A stretch of DNA of 64,000 nt from a virus. The DNA lies in the IMG/VR virus record IMGVR_UViG_3300022752_000019, positions 62,001 to 126,000 of that record; one strand, written 5' to 3'. Positions 21,628 through 31,224 of this stretch are shown here, piece after piece; position 1 is the first letter of the stretch, and each line of letters starts with the position of its first letter. The position numbers and the translations under genes were made by a program. Under the pieces are notes generated by a model. It made no database searches and was not told the DNA's origin. It saw nothing but the letters and a program-made list of their open reading frames with translations.

Positions 21628-22088
21628 GTAAGAGACCGACCTGCCCGCACTGTGGCGGAATCACACTGGCCCCGTGGTCGCTTGGAAAGATCCGTTGCCG
21701 TACTTGCGGCCGGGCTTTCCAGCGCCACGAGGTTCAGTCTGAGGAGTACGTTCCTCAGAATCCGCGCGGAAGCAGGAGCACGCGAGTGCAGGCTGAGAAG
21801 CAGGAAAGGCGAGTCGCGCGAGACCTCGGCGCTCGTCAAACCATTGCGTCCGGACAGACTCCCGTCGACAAGGCCGACGTAAAGTCGGACCTTCTTCGAG
21901 TGGAGTGCAAATACACGGATAACAAGTCATACTCTTTAAAGGTGGAGGACTTAGTCAAGGTCGCATCACAGGCGACAGGGGATCAAATCCCCTTGTTCTA
22001 TGTTGAATTCCGGGCAAACGGAGAAGCCTACTACGTCGTCCCGGAACATTGGTTCCTGCTGCTCTTGGAGAAGTTCAAAGATGATTAG
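21624..22088 (+). CDS. Zinc ribbon plus PD-(D/E)XK nuclease (Holliday junction resolvase-like)
   Basis: 154 residues from a GTG overlapping the RecA stop. N-terminal ribbon CPHCG...CRTCG (residues 7-29), then a nuclease fold: EKQERRVARDLGARQ, KADVKSD and the catalytic VECKYT, matching the E-D-ExK arrangement of Hjc-type resolvases. It would cleave recombination intermediates left by RecA. A second resolvase-like gene (RusA type) lies 1.4 kb downstream. Confidence 0.8.
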   Translation: MSKRPTCPHCGGITLAPWSLGKIRCRTCGRAFQRHEVQSEEYVPQNPRGSRSTRVQAEKQERRVARDLGARQTIASGQTPVDKADVKSDLLRVECKYTDNKSYSLKVEDLVKVASQATGDQIPLFYVEFRANGEAYYVVPEHWFLLLLEKFKDD

Positions 22089-22893
22089 AACAATCAAGGA
22101 TCTTGAGGGCCTCGACGCAAAAGAGATCGAGGCAGCGCGCTCGGCCATCAACATGCGTGGCCTGTATTACATGGGCGTCAAGCGCCTGGGTACGCAGCAA
22201 GGCATGACCCTCGATCAGTACACGGAGTGGAAGGCTCTGCCCGCAGCCGAGCCCTGTCGGGCTTGCCACGGCACGGGACTCTGGAAGAGTCCGGAAAGGA
22301 GCGTGGGCACCATTCACGCAAGTTCTTCTGCGTCGTGTGTGCGAAGGCTGTACTACGACGTGGACGGCTCTCTTCAGCCGAAGTCGAACATAAGCCCGGA
22401 GCTTCAGATTACCTTTGCGATGGGTCACGCGATTCACGATGTCGTGCAGAGGGCCCTTCACAAGGCGCTGCCTGGCAAGTTCCAGGACGAGATGACCGTC
22501 GACTTGGATGAGGCGATGGTCCTTGGGAGCCACACGGACGGCGTTGCCGAGCTTGAGCACGCGCGTGTTCTGATTGAGATCAAGTCGATTGGCAAGGAGT
22601 TCGACACGCTCACGAAGCCAAAGGACGAGCACATCACGCAGGCGGTTGCGATCTACGCCAAGGCGCTCGACGTCCCGTTCATCAGCTTCCTGTACGTGTC
22701 CAAGTCCTGGCCCCACAACGTGAAGGAGTTCGTCATGGTGTATGACGAGAAGTACTTCAAGCGGTGGTGGAAGAGCAAGGGCAGCGTCGTGGACATGGCA
22801 CTCGAAACTGGAGAGCCTCCGATTGCGGACGCATCAAAGGACGACTGCTCCATGTGTCCATATTCCTACTGCTGCCCGCAGGTTCTGAGGTAG
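22081..22893 (+). CDS. Cas4/RecB-like PD-(D/E)XK exonuclease with Cys cluster
   Basis: 270 residues from ATG 22081 (GGAG upstream, overlaps the previous stop). Nuclease residues: H117/H120 region, D153 (SHTDG) and E166-x-K168 (LIEIKS). C86 with C256, C259 and C264/265 (CSMCPYSYCC) match the split iron-sulfur cluster of Cas4 and AddB-like nucleases. There is also a CRACHG motif at 59-64. No CRISPR array or other cas gene is present, so this is the stand-alone phage type that resects DNA ends for recombination. Confidence 0.85.
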   Translation: MIRTIKDLEGLDAKEIEAARSAINMRGLYYMGVKRLGTQQGMTLDQYTEWKALPAAEPCRACHGTGLWKSPERSVGTIHASSSASCVRRLYYDVDGSLQPKSNISPELQITFAMGHAIHDVVQRALHKALPGKFQDEMTVDLDEAMVLGSHTDGVAELEHARVLIEIKSIGKEFDTLTKPKDEHITQAVAIYAKALDVPFISFLYVSKSWPHNVKEFVMVYDEKYFKRWWKSKGSVVDMALETGEPPIADASKDDCSMCPYSYCCPQVLR

Positions 22894-22896
22894 AGC

Positions 22897-23445
22897 ATGA
22901 GCAAGAGAGCACCCACTGACTTCACCGTCACTCTCGAGGAGGGAGAGGAGATGTACTCGGGGGCCAGTGAGCGCGCCCTCGAGCGCATCGAGAAGCTCGG
23001 TCTTGAGATTCCGCAGAGGCCCGTTGACTCGGACGGCAACCCGTTCGACGGCAGGCTGCCATCGAACGTGGCGGACTTTACGACGCGCGAATTAGCAGAG
23101 ATCTACACGTTGATGTGCAACTATGCAGACTACCTTGAGAACGTCTGCACAGTCGCACGCGCAGAGTCTCTCAACTGCGAGCGGCGCCTGAAGCTGACCA
23201 AGGCACTTGTCCGTAAGGGCAAGCCTGGGACGGCCCAGGAGAAGGATGACCTCTGCTTGGCAGACGTCCGCTACATCGAAGCCGATGTGGCGTTTGTCGA
23301 AGCAGCGACCTACCTCGAGCTGCTTGAGGGGCTGTCCAAGGCTGCGTCTCGGGACCGCCAGGTCCTCTCTCGTCTCATCGAGACGAAGAAAATGGAGATC
23401 GACAACAAGCGGAGAGACCACAACGCGAGGAGCTACCGTGTCTGA
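22897..23445 (+). CDS. Hypothetical helical protein in the recombination cluster
   Basis: 182 residues, ATG 22897 three bases after the nuclease stop; the ribosome binding site is weak (GGTAGAG). Mostly helical with a conserved-looking core (ELAEIYTLMCNYADYLENV, then DVRYIEADVAFVEAATYLELLE), and a basic C-terminus. No domain recognised. Its place between the Cas4-like nuclease and the RusA-like resolvase suggests a recombination accessory role, which is inference. Confidence 0.65.
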   Translation: MSKRAPTDFTVTLEEGEEMYSGASERALERIEKLGLEIPQRPVDSDGNPFDGRLPSNVADFTTRELAEIYTLMCNYADYLENVCTVARAESLNCERRLKLTKALVRKGKPGTAQEKDDLCLADVRYIEADVAFVEAATYLELLEGLSKAASRDRQVLSRLIETKKMEIDNKRRDHNARSYRV

Positions 23446-23899
23446 TGTACTGGAACTCGACGTCCCGTTCCTGCCTCCCTCAGAGAACAGGATCCGCGTG
23501 CATCGCCGGCAAGGAGGACAGGTCTACAGCAAGGAGGCCCGAGACTTTCAGACCCTCTTTGGGCAGCACGTCCTTCGGCAGCACTTCAACGACATCGCAT
23601 CGTTCGTAGCGGAGCATCGACACACGCACATCTACTCGGTCTCAATGAAGTTTCGCTTCGAGACCCTGGTGAACGCGGGCTGGGTTAAAAACAAGGCCAA
23701 AACGCTCTATAAGAAAACTGACGTGGGAAATCGTCGTAAGTTGATCGAGGACTGTCTTTCGAGCGCACTTGGTGTGATCGATGACTCCCTCTTCTTCGAC
23801 CTCCGTCTCACGAAGGTGATGTCTCCTGATCCCGGAGTGGAAATTGTTCTTCAACGGGTCCGAGACGTAGAGACGTTTGGACTTCCCCATGTCGGATGA
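23438..23899 (+). CDS. RusA-like Holliday junction resolvase
   Basis: 153 residues from GTG 23438 (GAGGAG 5 nt upstream; the long N-terminal extension of the frame is a shadow of the previous gene). LPPSENRIRVHRR at the start, the basic KKTDVGNRRKLIEDCLSSALG core, and VIDDSLFFDLRL are the hallmarks of RusA: conserved Asps D-x-N-x2-K and DDS bind metal for symmetrical junction cleavage. It overlaps the next gene by 11 nt. Together with the Hjc-like protein at 21624 this gives the phage two different junction resolvases. Confidence 0.85.
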   Translation: MSDVLELDVPFLPPSENRIRVHRRQGGQVYSKEARDFQTLFGQHVLRQHFNDIASFVAEHRHTHIYSVSMKFRFETLVNAGWVKNKAKTLYKKTDVGNRRKLIEDCLSSALGVIDDSLFFDLRLTKVMSPDPGVEIVLQRVRDVETFGLPHVG

Positions 23900-24182
23900 A
23901 TACAACAAATCCGAGCTCATTGAGCTCTTGCGCGAAGAAGGTCACGGGAATATAAGTCGTGCAAATGGCATCCCGAGACTGATTGACACGCTGGAAGGAG
24001 AGGCCAAAGCGGTCGCATGCCCTTTGGAGGAACGACGGCGCGCGATGGAGAAACACATCGAGCGTAACTGGCGGCGCATCCGCACCCAGTTGCCTCGGTG
24101 CAACGGCAAATGCACGAAATTTGGATGTCCAGACGCCATCGTCATTGGCTGCTGGCTCAGATTCAAGGACGAGATGATATGA
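23889..24182 (+). CDS. SAP-like domain protein with Cys cluster
   Basis: 97 residues from ATG 23889. The first 40 residues (KSELIELLREEGHGNISR) resemble a SAP or Rho-N-like helix-extended loop-helix that binds DNA. The second half is basic (ERRRAMEKHIERNWRRIR) and ends in CNGKCTKFGC and a further CW: four Cys suited to zinc. Overlaps the next gene (ATGA). Function unknown; nucleic acid binding likely. Confidence 0.6.
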   Translation: MSDEYNKSELIELLREEGHGNISRANGIPRLIDTLEGEAKAVACPLEERRRAMEKHIERNWRRIRTQLPRCNGKCTKFGCPDAIVIGCWLRFKDEMI

Positions 24183-25099
24183 CCTGGGAGCCTTGCGTCA
24201 CCTGCGCACGGCTGACCAGGTGCACAGAGGTCGACCACAATCTCCTTGAAGAAGGAGGGGGTTGCTCTCTTCACGAGCCTGTGCACGAGGGTGTTACACG
24301 CGCCCGCCTTCGTGTCATTGACGAATTCGGCGCAGTAGCCATACCAACCAAGAAGAACTTAAAGGACGGAATCATCACGATGGCTGGTTCTCTCTCCGCA
24401 ACGGCGGCAAGCAAGCGCAATCTCCGTGCCCTCGGCAAGACCCTGGGCGTCATTCCGCGCGGAGGCGCTTCATTCAAGCTCTCGGCCGAGGAGCTGTGCG
24501 CGATGATCAAGGAGAGCGGCGATCCTCGCTTCGCCGCGCTCGAGAAGATGACGGACGAGGAAGTGGACGCCCTCACCACCGAACTTGGCGGTGGTGAGGA
24601 AGGTGAGGAGGCCGCGGCCCCCGCTGCGAAGCCCGAGCCGGCCAAGCCGGCGCCGGCTGCGGCCAAGCCCGCTCCTGCCCCGAAAGCGGCGGCCAAGCCC
24701 GCGGCCAAGCCGGCTCCGGTCGAAGAAGAGGAGGTCGAGGAGGAAGAGGAGCCTGCTCCCAAGCGTCCGGTGCGTCAGCCGGTTCGCACGGCCGAGCCGA
24801 CCGAGCCCGCGCGTCAGCCCGATGCTGGCGTGCGTCGTCCGGTTCCTCGTCAGGTGGCAACTCCGGCTGCCGCTTCGGCAGGCGCTCCCTCGGCAGACCT
24901 CTCCGAGCTGCGTGAGATGGTTCTCCTCATCGGCAAGACGGGCGACGCCCGCGATGTCGTGCTGAAGAAGCTCTCGGCCGCAGTCGAGAACCTCACCGAG
25001 AAGATCGAGGCGATCGACGGCTACCTCGCCTTCCGCTACTCGGAGGAGGCAGGACCGGGAAACGAGATCAAGTCGCTGACCGAGGTCAGTTGGCGGTAG
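24179..25099 (+). CDS. Cys-motif module joined to a Pro/Ala-rich linker and C-terminal helices
   Basis: 306 residues from the ATG overlapping the previous stop at 24179. Residues 1-65 form a CVTCARLTRC...GGCSLHEP module ending AIPTKK. From Met68 (base 24380) a new domain begins, then a Glu/Ala/Pro/Lys-rich disordered stretch (about 140-245), then a helical end (LREMVLLIGKTGDARDVVLKKLSAAVENL) that looks like an oligomerisation coil. There is no stop between the two parts. An internal start at 24380, with AAGGACGG upstream at long spacing, could also yield the C-terminal part alone. Function unknown. Confidence 0.6.
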   Translation: MTWEPCVTCARLTRCTEVDHNLLEEGGGCSLHEPVHEGVTRARLRVIDEFGAVAIPTKKNLKDGIITMAGSLSATAASKRNLRALGKTLGVIPRGGASFKLSAEELCAMIKESGDPRFAALEKMTDEEVDALTTELGGGEEGEEAAAPAAKPEPAKPAPAAAKPAPAPKAAAKPAAKPAPVEEEEVEEEEEPAPKRPVRQPVRTAEPTEPARQPDAGVRRPVPRQVATPAAASAGAPSADLSELREMVLLIGKTGDARDVVLKKLSAAVENLTEKIEAIDGYLAFRYSEEAGPGNEIKSLTEVSWR

Positions 25100-25236
25100 T
25101 CGAGATTCTCGAGGATCGACTGGAGTCAATGGGGCTTCAGGAGATCTTCGAGATCCTCATGGCTGGCGGATATCGCGTCGATAAGAAGGCGACTCTTGAG
25201 GAGATGAAGCGCCTTCTCATCAGCCTGACTGCCTGA
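25090..25236 (+). CDS. Small helical protein, 48 aa
   Basis: TTG start at 25090 with GAGG 5 nt upstream, overlapping the previous gene by 10 nt (ATG alternative at 25129). Encodes EILEDRLESMGLQEIFEILM and ends RLLISLTA, a two-helix peptide. The stop is 4 nt before the operon terminator, the usual layout for a last gene. Function unknown. Confidence 0.5.
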   Translation: MAVVEILEDRLESMGLQEIFEILMAGGYRVDKKATLEEMKRLLISLTA

Positions 25237-25239
25237 CCT

Positions 25240-25272
25240 GGGCCCCCTCGAGAGAGGGGGCCCTTCTTTTTA
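25240..25272 (+). terminator. Terminator of the replication operon
   Basis: GGGCCCCCTC (25240-25249), GAGA loop, GAGGGGGCCC (25254-25263), then TTCTTTTT. Ends the plus-strand block; its T-run overlaps the stop codon of the convergent 1984-aa gene. Confidence 0.92.
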
Positions 25273-28200
25273 GCCCCAACCCTTGTCTCCGGCGCGGTCA
25301 GTAATCCAACGAAGACGGGCGCCCCGGAACTTTACTTGAGGAGAGACTTCGGTCCGGTAGCTTTCGTTCCACCTATTGTCCTCGACCCTTGGTCCAAGCA
25401 CTCGCTTCCCGTAGATTACGAGATTTGATGTCTCTCCAAACGGAAATGACGTCAACTCTGCTGTCGTAGGAACCTGCGAAACCGTCGGTTGGCGAGTCAG
25501 GCTCCAGATGTTGTTCTCGACGTAGGACAGGTCTCTTCCAGATGAACTTAAAGGAGTCTGGGGATCTGCCCAAGTAAACGGCACTGCACGGGCAGATACT
25601 GTACGCCGAGGCCCTCCGATGAAGCGGACTACCATAGCGTATGCGTAATGTCTTCTGTCCACCCGCAAATCTGCGTCTTGACCTGGAGTGATCTCAAACG
25701 TCTTCTTCTTGAAGAGCTCTCTTCCTGCGTGGACCTCGAGGTTAGATCCCGTGTTGCCGTCGAGCCACTTTGACGTAGAGTTAGTGTCTTGTGAAGGTGG
25801 AGACTCGGAGAGATCGATTGCCTCCTGATGGATCAACTCTCCGTACCCGTACTCCGGAGTGTGGTCGCTCCAAGTAGCGAAATCTCCGACATCGAGGCCA
25901 GTATCGAGAATGCTGAACCTCCAAATCTCCACATATACGCCAGCCATGTCCTCCCACTCAGTACCCAACGAGATGTCGGTGTAGTACTTGTTTGCCTGCC
26001 AAAAGCTCTCCGGAGCGTCTCTATAGATGCCCCAATGATTGGGAGAAGTCGGAACAAAGCTGAGCGATACATCCGCGCCGCTCAGCACTGCTCCGTGTGG
26101 AGGATCAAGAGGGATGATGAAGCCGGTATGGCCTGGAGGAACGAAGGCACTTCGGGAGATGAGCGTATCGGTGGAGCTGATTGCGTCGTTCGTCGTGAGG
26201 TGAGTGCACAGCGCATACCACAGAGGATCTTGCACCGGACTGCTCATTGTAAGCGTGGCCGAGTTTGGTCCAATTCTCAGCGGAGGCAGCGGTTCCGGCT
26301 GAATCCAGAGATCCTCTACCTCAGACTTTACGATCTTGTCGTAGAGCTCTTCCGACGCCACCGCAAAGTTGCGCCAAGTCATGACTTCTTCGTAGAGGTC
26401 GCTGAGCGTGTCGATGAACACATCAAACCGTTCCTCAGTGGGTCGCTGCGCTCGTCGAGGCGGAGATGGGTAGATTTTTCTCGCAAAGCGAAAGATTGCA
26501 TCCCTGTACAGATCAAACGTCTCATCGCTGGGTGAAACAGTAAAGTCCTGGTACAGCCCGTCGATAGCATCCCACTCATCCTGCGTGTCTAAGTGGAAAA
26601 TAAGTCTTGAGGTGACAGCAGTGTAGCTGACGATTCGGACTCGCAAGTCAATCTCGTAGCCCGAGCCGGCCGCAGCGGGAGACTCCCTTCTAAAGATGGC
26701 ATCGACGGCCGTTGCCCAAGCAATCTGATCGGACAAGGTGCTTAGCGATGTCAAATTGAGGACGTGCTGTTGACCGACAATGCACGCCTCAGAAGTCGTG
26801 CGAATTAATCCAGGGCCCCCTCTGAGCTCTTGCATTCCAAAGGAGTAGGATCGGGTAGGAGGGGAGACGTACTCCGTCCCATCGTGGTCCTTCGCCCAGC
26901 TAATGTTCAGGCCGTAGTCGGCGCCGTCCAACATTCGGACATCTGCTGGTCCGAGAGTTTGGAACCCACGTACCGGGTTTGCGTGCCTAAACCCATGGGC
27001 CGCGACATGGCCTGAGACGAGCACGGGCGCACTAATGAACGTAGGATCTACCTCGTGCTCAGTGCGGATCTCCTGAAAGAACACGTAGGTAGAGGATGTT
27101 GCATCCAATGGGATCGTGATCCGCAGCTCAAGTTCCGCGTCTTTGCGGCTTTGCGCCAAAGACGGCGAGGCTCGGTCAGCTACGTTGTCAGAAGACAGCA
27201 GTACCTCGTACGACCCGATTTCGGCCGTTAAAGGATTTGTACTGCTGGAAAGACTTGCGGTACCCGAAGCAATGGTGGTTCCGTCGCAGACAAGGGCGAC
27301 AGATAGGACAACCGGACTGCTTGTGCCGACAGAGGCTGCGCGAATCTTTGCCCTGACTCGAAGGTGGTCTGTCCAGACATACCTTCTGCCACGTTGCCGC
27401 AGCACACACGGAGTAGCGGTTCGATCTACACGAAGTCCGCCTCCGTGCGTGGACACGTAGGATAGTGAGCCTCCGCTTCCAAGTAGCTTTACGATGTCTG
27501 CTAAGGCGAAGTTTGAATCCGCACCTCTGACAGCCTCGTCTGCGTAAAAGGGCGGCCGTGGCTCCTCGGCGTACGAGGCCCAGGGGGTTGTCAGGGATGG
27601 ATTTTCCGCAGTTCCAGACCAGACAGACGGAAGGATTAGCGACGGTTCCGAGCCCGCTTCGTAGTCAGCAGCAGCCCCGATCCCGACGCCATCGACTGAC
27701 AACGACCACTCTACAAACCCGAATGTCTCGGAGCTCGATGTGCGGGCAGCCGCAGGATTGGCGCGACTTGAGAGCGAGTTCGGGTCGGACGTAATGAGCG
27801 GAAGCTGGTTTAGGTCCTTGGTTGACTGATATGTTCCAACCTGAAACCAGTCGGCAATATCCAGGTAGGAGCGGTGCCACCGCAGACCATGAACTCGGAA
27901 AGAAACGGAAGTCGCTGCGGTGATCTCGGCTTCACCAACCAGCGCCATCAGCAGGTCCGTACCTACTTGCCGAATCGAGACGATCGCGTATCGCTCTCCC
28001 TCCTGCGGGTGCCCCGACTCTGTAATCTCAGCAATACAGCCGATGAATGTGACGGCAAGACCGGCCAGGTCTCCAATGGCAAACGTCAGGATTCCAGAAT
28101 GGGGGAGGTTGAACTCAGCAAAGTCGGGCCCCAGCAGGTCGCCTGTTGGATCGCTGCTCGTCTCTGCTGTGGGAAGGATGATCCCGGGCTTGCCGAGCGT

Positions 28201-31200
28201 GGTGGGCGCGGCCCAGTAGGACGCAGAGCTCTCAGCCCAGGTGTAAGGCACATGCTGGTCGAGGTGCGATCCCCACATCGGGTAGATTGCGCGCCCCGCG
28301 GCAACCACGTCCTCAGAGAAGACGCCTCCAAGCGCATGACCGTCGGCCGCAGGCGGTCTGCCATGCACCCAGATAGAGCCGACGGTCTCTACCGCGGAAC
28401 CGAGTCCCGTTACCGTCAGGGCCTCATCGGAGTTCCTTCGAGAAAAGACTGCTGTCGCAGACGGGGTGTGCCCTCCTCCCGCGGTGTCGTGTGCGTCTGC
28501 CTTACTGACTACAAGCGCGGGGTCGGCCCCCGCCTGAGAAATCAGTGCGGCAACAGACCTTCGTTCTCCAGTCGTGTAATCAGCACCGTCAACTTCTGGA
28601 TCGCGGAAAGACGGGCTGTTCCCGTAGCCCTCCGCAAGTACCTCGAGGCCAACAACGCGCGAGTCCTCCGTCGAGGAGGATGCAACCTCTACGCTAATGC
28701 CATCTGCGGGGGCATAAGCGACGACCTTGATGGAAGGCCCCTGGCTTACCGACCGGCCCCCTACCAGCGCACTGAACTCGGAATCGTTTGCGGTAACCAG
28801 AATGCCGGCGCCAATTCCTGCCCACCCGACACGGATTCCATAGGCCGTGTCGCTTGTAGAGTTTGGCTCTGACTCCTGAAACACACTGAGCCCTGCGCGT
28901 GCAGCGTTTGCACCTCCAAAGACGGGAACACCCACGCCAAGCCGCAGGTTGAGGACGCTGAACTGATGCGTTCCGGTGAATGTGGGAGTAGATCCATCCA
29001 AGCCACGGATCGTCATTTGGTTGGGACGAATCTCATAGATCTCGTACAGTCCGGCGTTGAGACCGGTCAGCACACGGACGTAGGACTTTGCCCCGTGCCC
29101 GTTCGCACTTCTCTGCGAAGTGCTGTGATGGGTGATCGGAAACACGGACCGCAGCGCGTCGGGGTCAACTGACGCTGCCGAGCTGTCTACGATTGTGGTG
29201 ATGACACCTCCCGTTGCAAACGACCCGGACAGCACTGCAAGGTCAGTTCGGAGCGTGGTGCCATCGAGCTCAATGGACTGCGTGACGTGCTCGAAGTGCG
29301 CGAACGACAGGTCTCCGCTCTCGCTGCTGTCATTCATCTTGATGTGATGGAAGCCGCCTGCACGAGGCGACTCTGTCACGCTCATGAACGCAGCGCGGAA
29401 GTCGGAGATCAGGTCATCGAAGATCTCCCAGGAAGAGACGTTGTCTACGCCAGCACCTTCCGCGAGAGTTGTCCCGATCTGATGCGGAGGAGGAACGACC
29501 TGAACCGTCCGCCCATCGATCCAGCGGACGATTCTCCAGTCGGAGTAGTTGACTCCGGCGATGACGAAGTTGATTGATCGTCCGAGGTCGGCAAGGCTGA
29601 ACGAGTCCTCACCGGAGGCGCGGAGCAGGTTGCCTGCAAGGATCTCTGCCGTATCTGCCGAAGTCCTGTCCGATGCCGCAGTGCCTACCGTAGGAATCGA
29701 GAACACAGTGAACGGACGATGAGTGGCCTCGGCAAAGAAGCCCGATCCCCTGTCCTGCCCCTGGCCCTTGTAAATGCCACCCAGGTTCATGTTGCGGTGC
29801 AGGTTCCGCAGAACCCAGCCATCCACCTCTTCCGCCGAGTTCACTGCCGGAACGAGCAGGAAGTCTTGCGGGACCGCGCCGAACTCGTTCTGCATTCCCA
29901 GGATGATCTTGATGCCACCCGAGGGAACGCGCGGAAGTGGCGGCTCTGGGGCGATGACAAGAGACGACTCGAACTTGCCGTTCGAGCGGATCGTGATCGT
30001 CTCCCCACTGGCCGGGTTCAGCAGATGAAGAGATTCGGCAGTCTCCGGACGAACGATGAGCATCGTCTCAGAGACCACGGTATCGACGACATACCTCCCG
30101 ATGTTGGTCCTCGGAGTTTCGTCTGTCGCGCCGGCAAGCTCCGCGATGTCACCGGGTTCGACGCCATCAGTCACGAAGGTTGCATCTTCCGCGACAATGG
30201 TGGCCCCGTCGATGATCTCCGTCACCGAGATCGCAGAAGTCTTTGTGGACTCGTGGCCCAGGACGTTCCTGAATGCGTCGAACGTCGAACTGGTAAGAAG
30301 GACTGAAAGCGCGTTGCCATTCTCGTCGTAGGTAGTCTTTGACAGAGGCGAGCCCGATGGAGCGAAGGCGACGGTGCCTACACGCACGACGCGGTTCAAC
30401 GAGAGGATTTCGTTCCACTCCGCATCTACGATGGCAAAGTACTTGGAGATCTGATCAATAGTCGCCGTCTCTGGAAGGTCGACGAAGATGTTCCCCTCGA
30501 GTACCGCGTCGAGGTCATCCCCAAACCCAGTCCGCAGGTCGATAAAGTCCACTTCCCCCGTGGCGGCGTTCTCGATAAGACGTGCGCTGCCTTCCGGGAC
30601 CTCGAGGACAACCGGAACAGCCACCTCGCGGACCATCTTCACCTGATGGTTGTCGAGGTTCTTTGCCAGGCTGTGTAGAGCCCGGTTGAAGTTCTCGCTG
30701 GTCCTGTCCTCTCCGCGCGCAATGAAGCTGGCGCTCGGACGGTTGTGCTGGGTCATCGCACGAGGGCTGGAAGAGGCCAGGTCTCCCGCAGTGACCTTTG
30801 CCGCAGGGTGCGGGCTCACGTAGAAGCCCAGCAGCGGGGCCAGATCAGTTGCACCAAGCAGGTTGAGCGGCAGGACTTCGATGAACGCCTGGATGATCGG
30901 AGAAACAGAAACACTGCCAAGTTCGGTGGACTTGAGACAGAGAACTCCCTCAATCGCAGACGCAGTCAGCGGCACCGGAGAGATGGCCGAAGCTGCGGTA
31001 TTGATGCCGTCGACGATGTCCTGAAGGGTAGGAGCCGACGCAAAGGAAAACGTCACCTGCAAGGACGCGCAGCTTTCTGTTGCGAGCTCGATGCCGTAGG
31101 ATCCTGCGCCGACGTCATCGAAGCCCCCATCCACATTGACATGGACGGAGCCGTAGATCACTGGCTCGGAAAGCACGCGTACGTCGGTGCCGCTGGCGAG

Positions 31201-31224
31201 AAAAGGACGGCGAACGAAGCTCAT
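25270..31224 (-). CDS. Giant tail/baseplate protein, 1984 aa
   Basis: Last gene of the minus-strand tail operon. The protein is beta-rich with many Ser/Thr/Gly segments and no enzyme motif that I recognise. Within it is a module VEPGDIAELAG...IGRYVVDTVVSETMLIV (about residues 350-400) of the GD...G.Y.I..V type that recurs in the other giant proteins of this operon. Size, composition and position distal to baseplate J-like genes suggest a peripheral baseplate, fibre or whisker protein that meets the host. The ATG overlaps the upstream stop by 4 nt. The receptor-binding role is inference. Confidence 0.7.
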   Translation of the reverse strand: MSFVRRPFLASGTDVRVLSEPVIYGSVHVNVDGGFDDVGAGSYGIELATESCASLQVTFSFASAPTLQDIVDGINTAASAISPVPLTASAIEGVLCLKSTELGSVSVSPIIQAFIEVLPLNLLGATDLAPLLGFYVSPHPAAKVTAGDLASSSPRAMTQHNRPSASFIARGEDRTSENFNRALHSLAKNLDNHQVKMVREVAVPVVLEVPEGSARLIENAATGEVDFIDLRTGFGDDLDAVLEGNIFVDLPETATIDQISKYFAIVDAEWNEILSLNRVVRVGTVAFAPSGSPLSKTTYDENGNALSVLLTSSTFDAFRNVLGHESTKTSAISVTEIIDGATIVAEDATFVTDGVEPGDIAELAGATDETPRTNIGRYVVDTVVSETMLIVRPETAESLHLLNPASGETITIRSNGKFESSLVIAPEPPLPRVPSGGIKIILGMQNEFGAVPQDFLLVPAVNSAEEVDGWVLRNLHRNMNLGGIYKGQGQDRGSGFFAEATHRPFTVFSIPTVGTAASDRTSADTAEILAGNLLRASGEDSFSLADLGRSINFVIAGVNYSDWRIVRWIDGRTVQVVPPPHQIGTTLAEGAGVDNVSSWEIFDDLISDFRAAFMSVTESPRAGGFHHIKMNDSSESGDLSFAHFEHVTQSIELDGTTLRTDLAVLSGSFATGGVITTIVDSSAASVDPDALRSVFPITHHSTSQRSANGHGAKSYVRVLTGLNAGLYEIYEIRPNQMTIRGLDGSTPTFTGTHQFSVLNLRLGVGVPVFGGANAARAGLSVFQESEPNSTSDTAYGIRVGWAGIGAGILVTANDSEFSALVGGRSVSQGPSIKVVAYAPADGISVEVASSSTEDSRVVGLEVLAEGYGNSPSFRDPEVDGADYTTGERRSVAALISQAGADPALVVSKADAHDTAGGGHTPSATAVFSRRNSDEALTVTGLGSAVETVGSIWVHGRPPAADGHALGGVFSEDVVAAGRAIYPMWGSHLDQHVPYTWAESSASYWAAPTTLGKPGIILPTAETSSDPTGDLLGPDFAEFNLPHSGILTFAIGDLAGLAVTFIGCIAEITESGHPQEGERYAIVSIRQVGTDLLMALVGEAEITAATSVSFRVHGLRWHRSYLDIADWFQVGTYQSTKDLNQLPLITSDPNSLSSRANPAAARTSSSETFGFVEWSLSVDGVGIGAAADYEAGSEPSLILPSVWSGTAENPSLTTPWASYAEEPRPPFYADEAVRGADSNFALADIVKLLGSGGSLSYVSTHGGGLRVDRTATPCVLRQRGRRYVWTDHLRVRAKIRAASVGTSSPVVLSVALVCDGTTIASGTASLSSSTNPLTAEIGSYEVLLSSDNVADRASPSLAQSRKDAELELRITIPLDATSSTYVFFQEIRTEHEVDPTFISAPVLVSGHVAAHGFRHANPVRGFQTLGPADVRMLDGADYGLNISWAKDHDGTEYVSPPTRSYSFGMQELRGGPGLIRTTSEACIVGQQHVLNLTSLSTLSDQIAWATAVDAIFRRESPAAAGSGYEIDLRVRIVSYTAVTSRLIFHLDTQDEWDAIDGLYQDFTVSPSDETFDLYRDAIFRFARKIYPSPPRRAQRPTEERFDVFIDTLSDLYEEVMTWRNFAVASEELYDKIVKSEVEDLWIQPEPLPPLRIGPNSATLTMSSPVQDPLWYALCTHLTTNDAISSTDTLISRSAFVPPGHTGFIIPLDPPHGAVLSGADVSLSFVPTSPNHWGIYRDAPESFWQANKYYTDISLGTEWEDMAGVYVEIWRFSILDTGLDVGDFATWSDHTPEYGYGELIHQEAIDLSESPPSQDTNSTSKWLDGNTGSNLEVHAGRELFKKKTFEITPGQDADLRVDRRHYAYAMVVRFIGGPRRTVSARAVPFTWADPQTPLSSSGRDLSYVENNIWSLTRQPTVSQVPTTAELTSFPFGETSNLVIYGKRVLGPRVEDNRWNESYRTEVSPQVKFRGARLRWITDRAGDKGWG

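Noticed and set aside
22081-22893. CRISPR-Cas system implied by the Cas4-like gene
   Set aside because: No repeat-spacer array and no other cas genes; stand-alone Cas4-like nucleases are common in phage recombination clusters.
24470-25129. 219-aa minus-strand frame opposite the Pro/Ala-rich protein
   Set aside because: Leu/Gly/Arg repeats are the complement of the Ala/Pro/Lys codons; no ribosome binding site.
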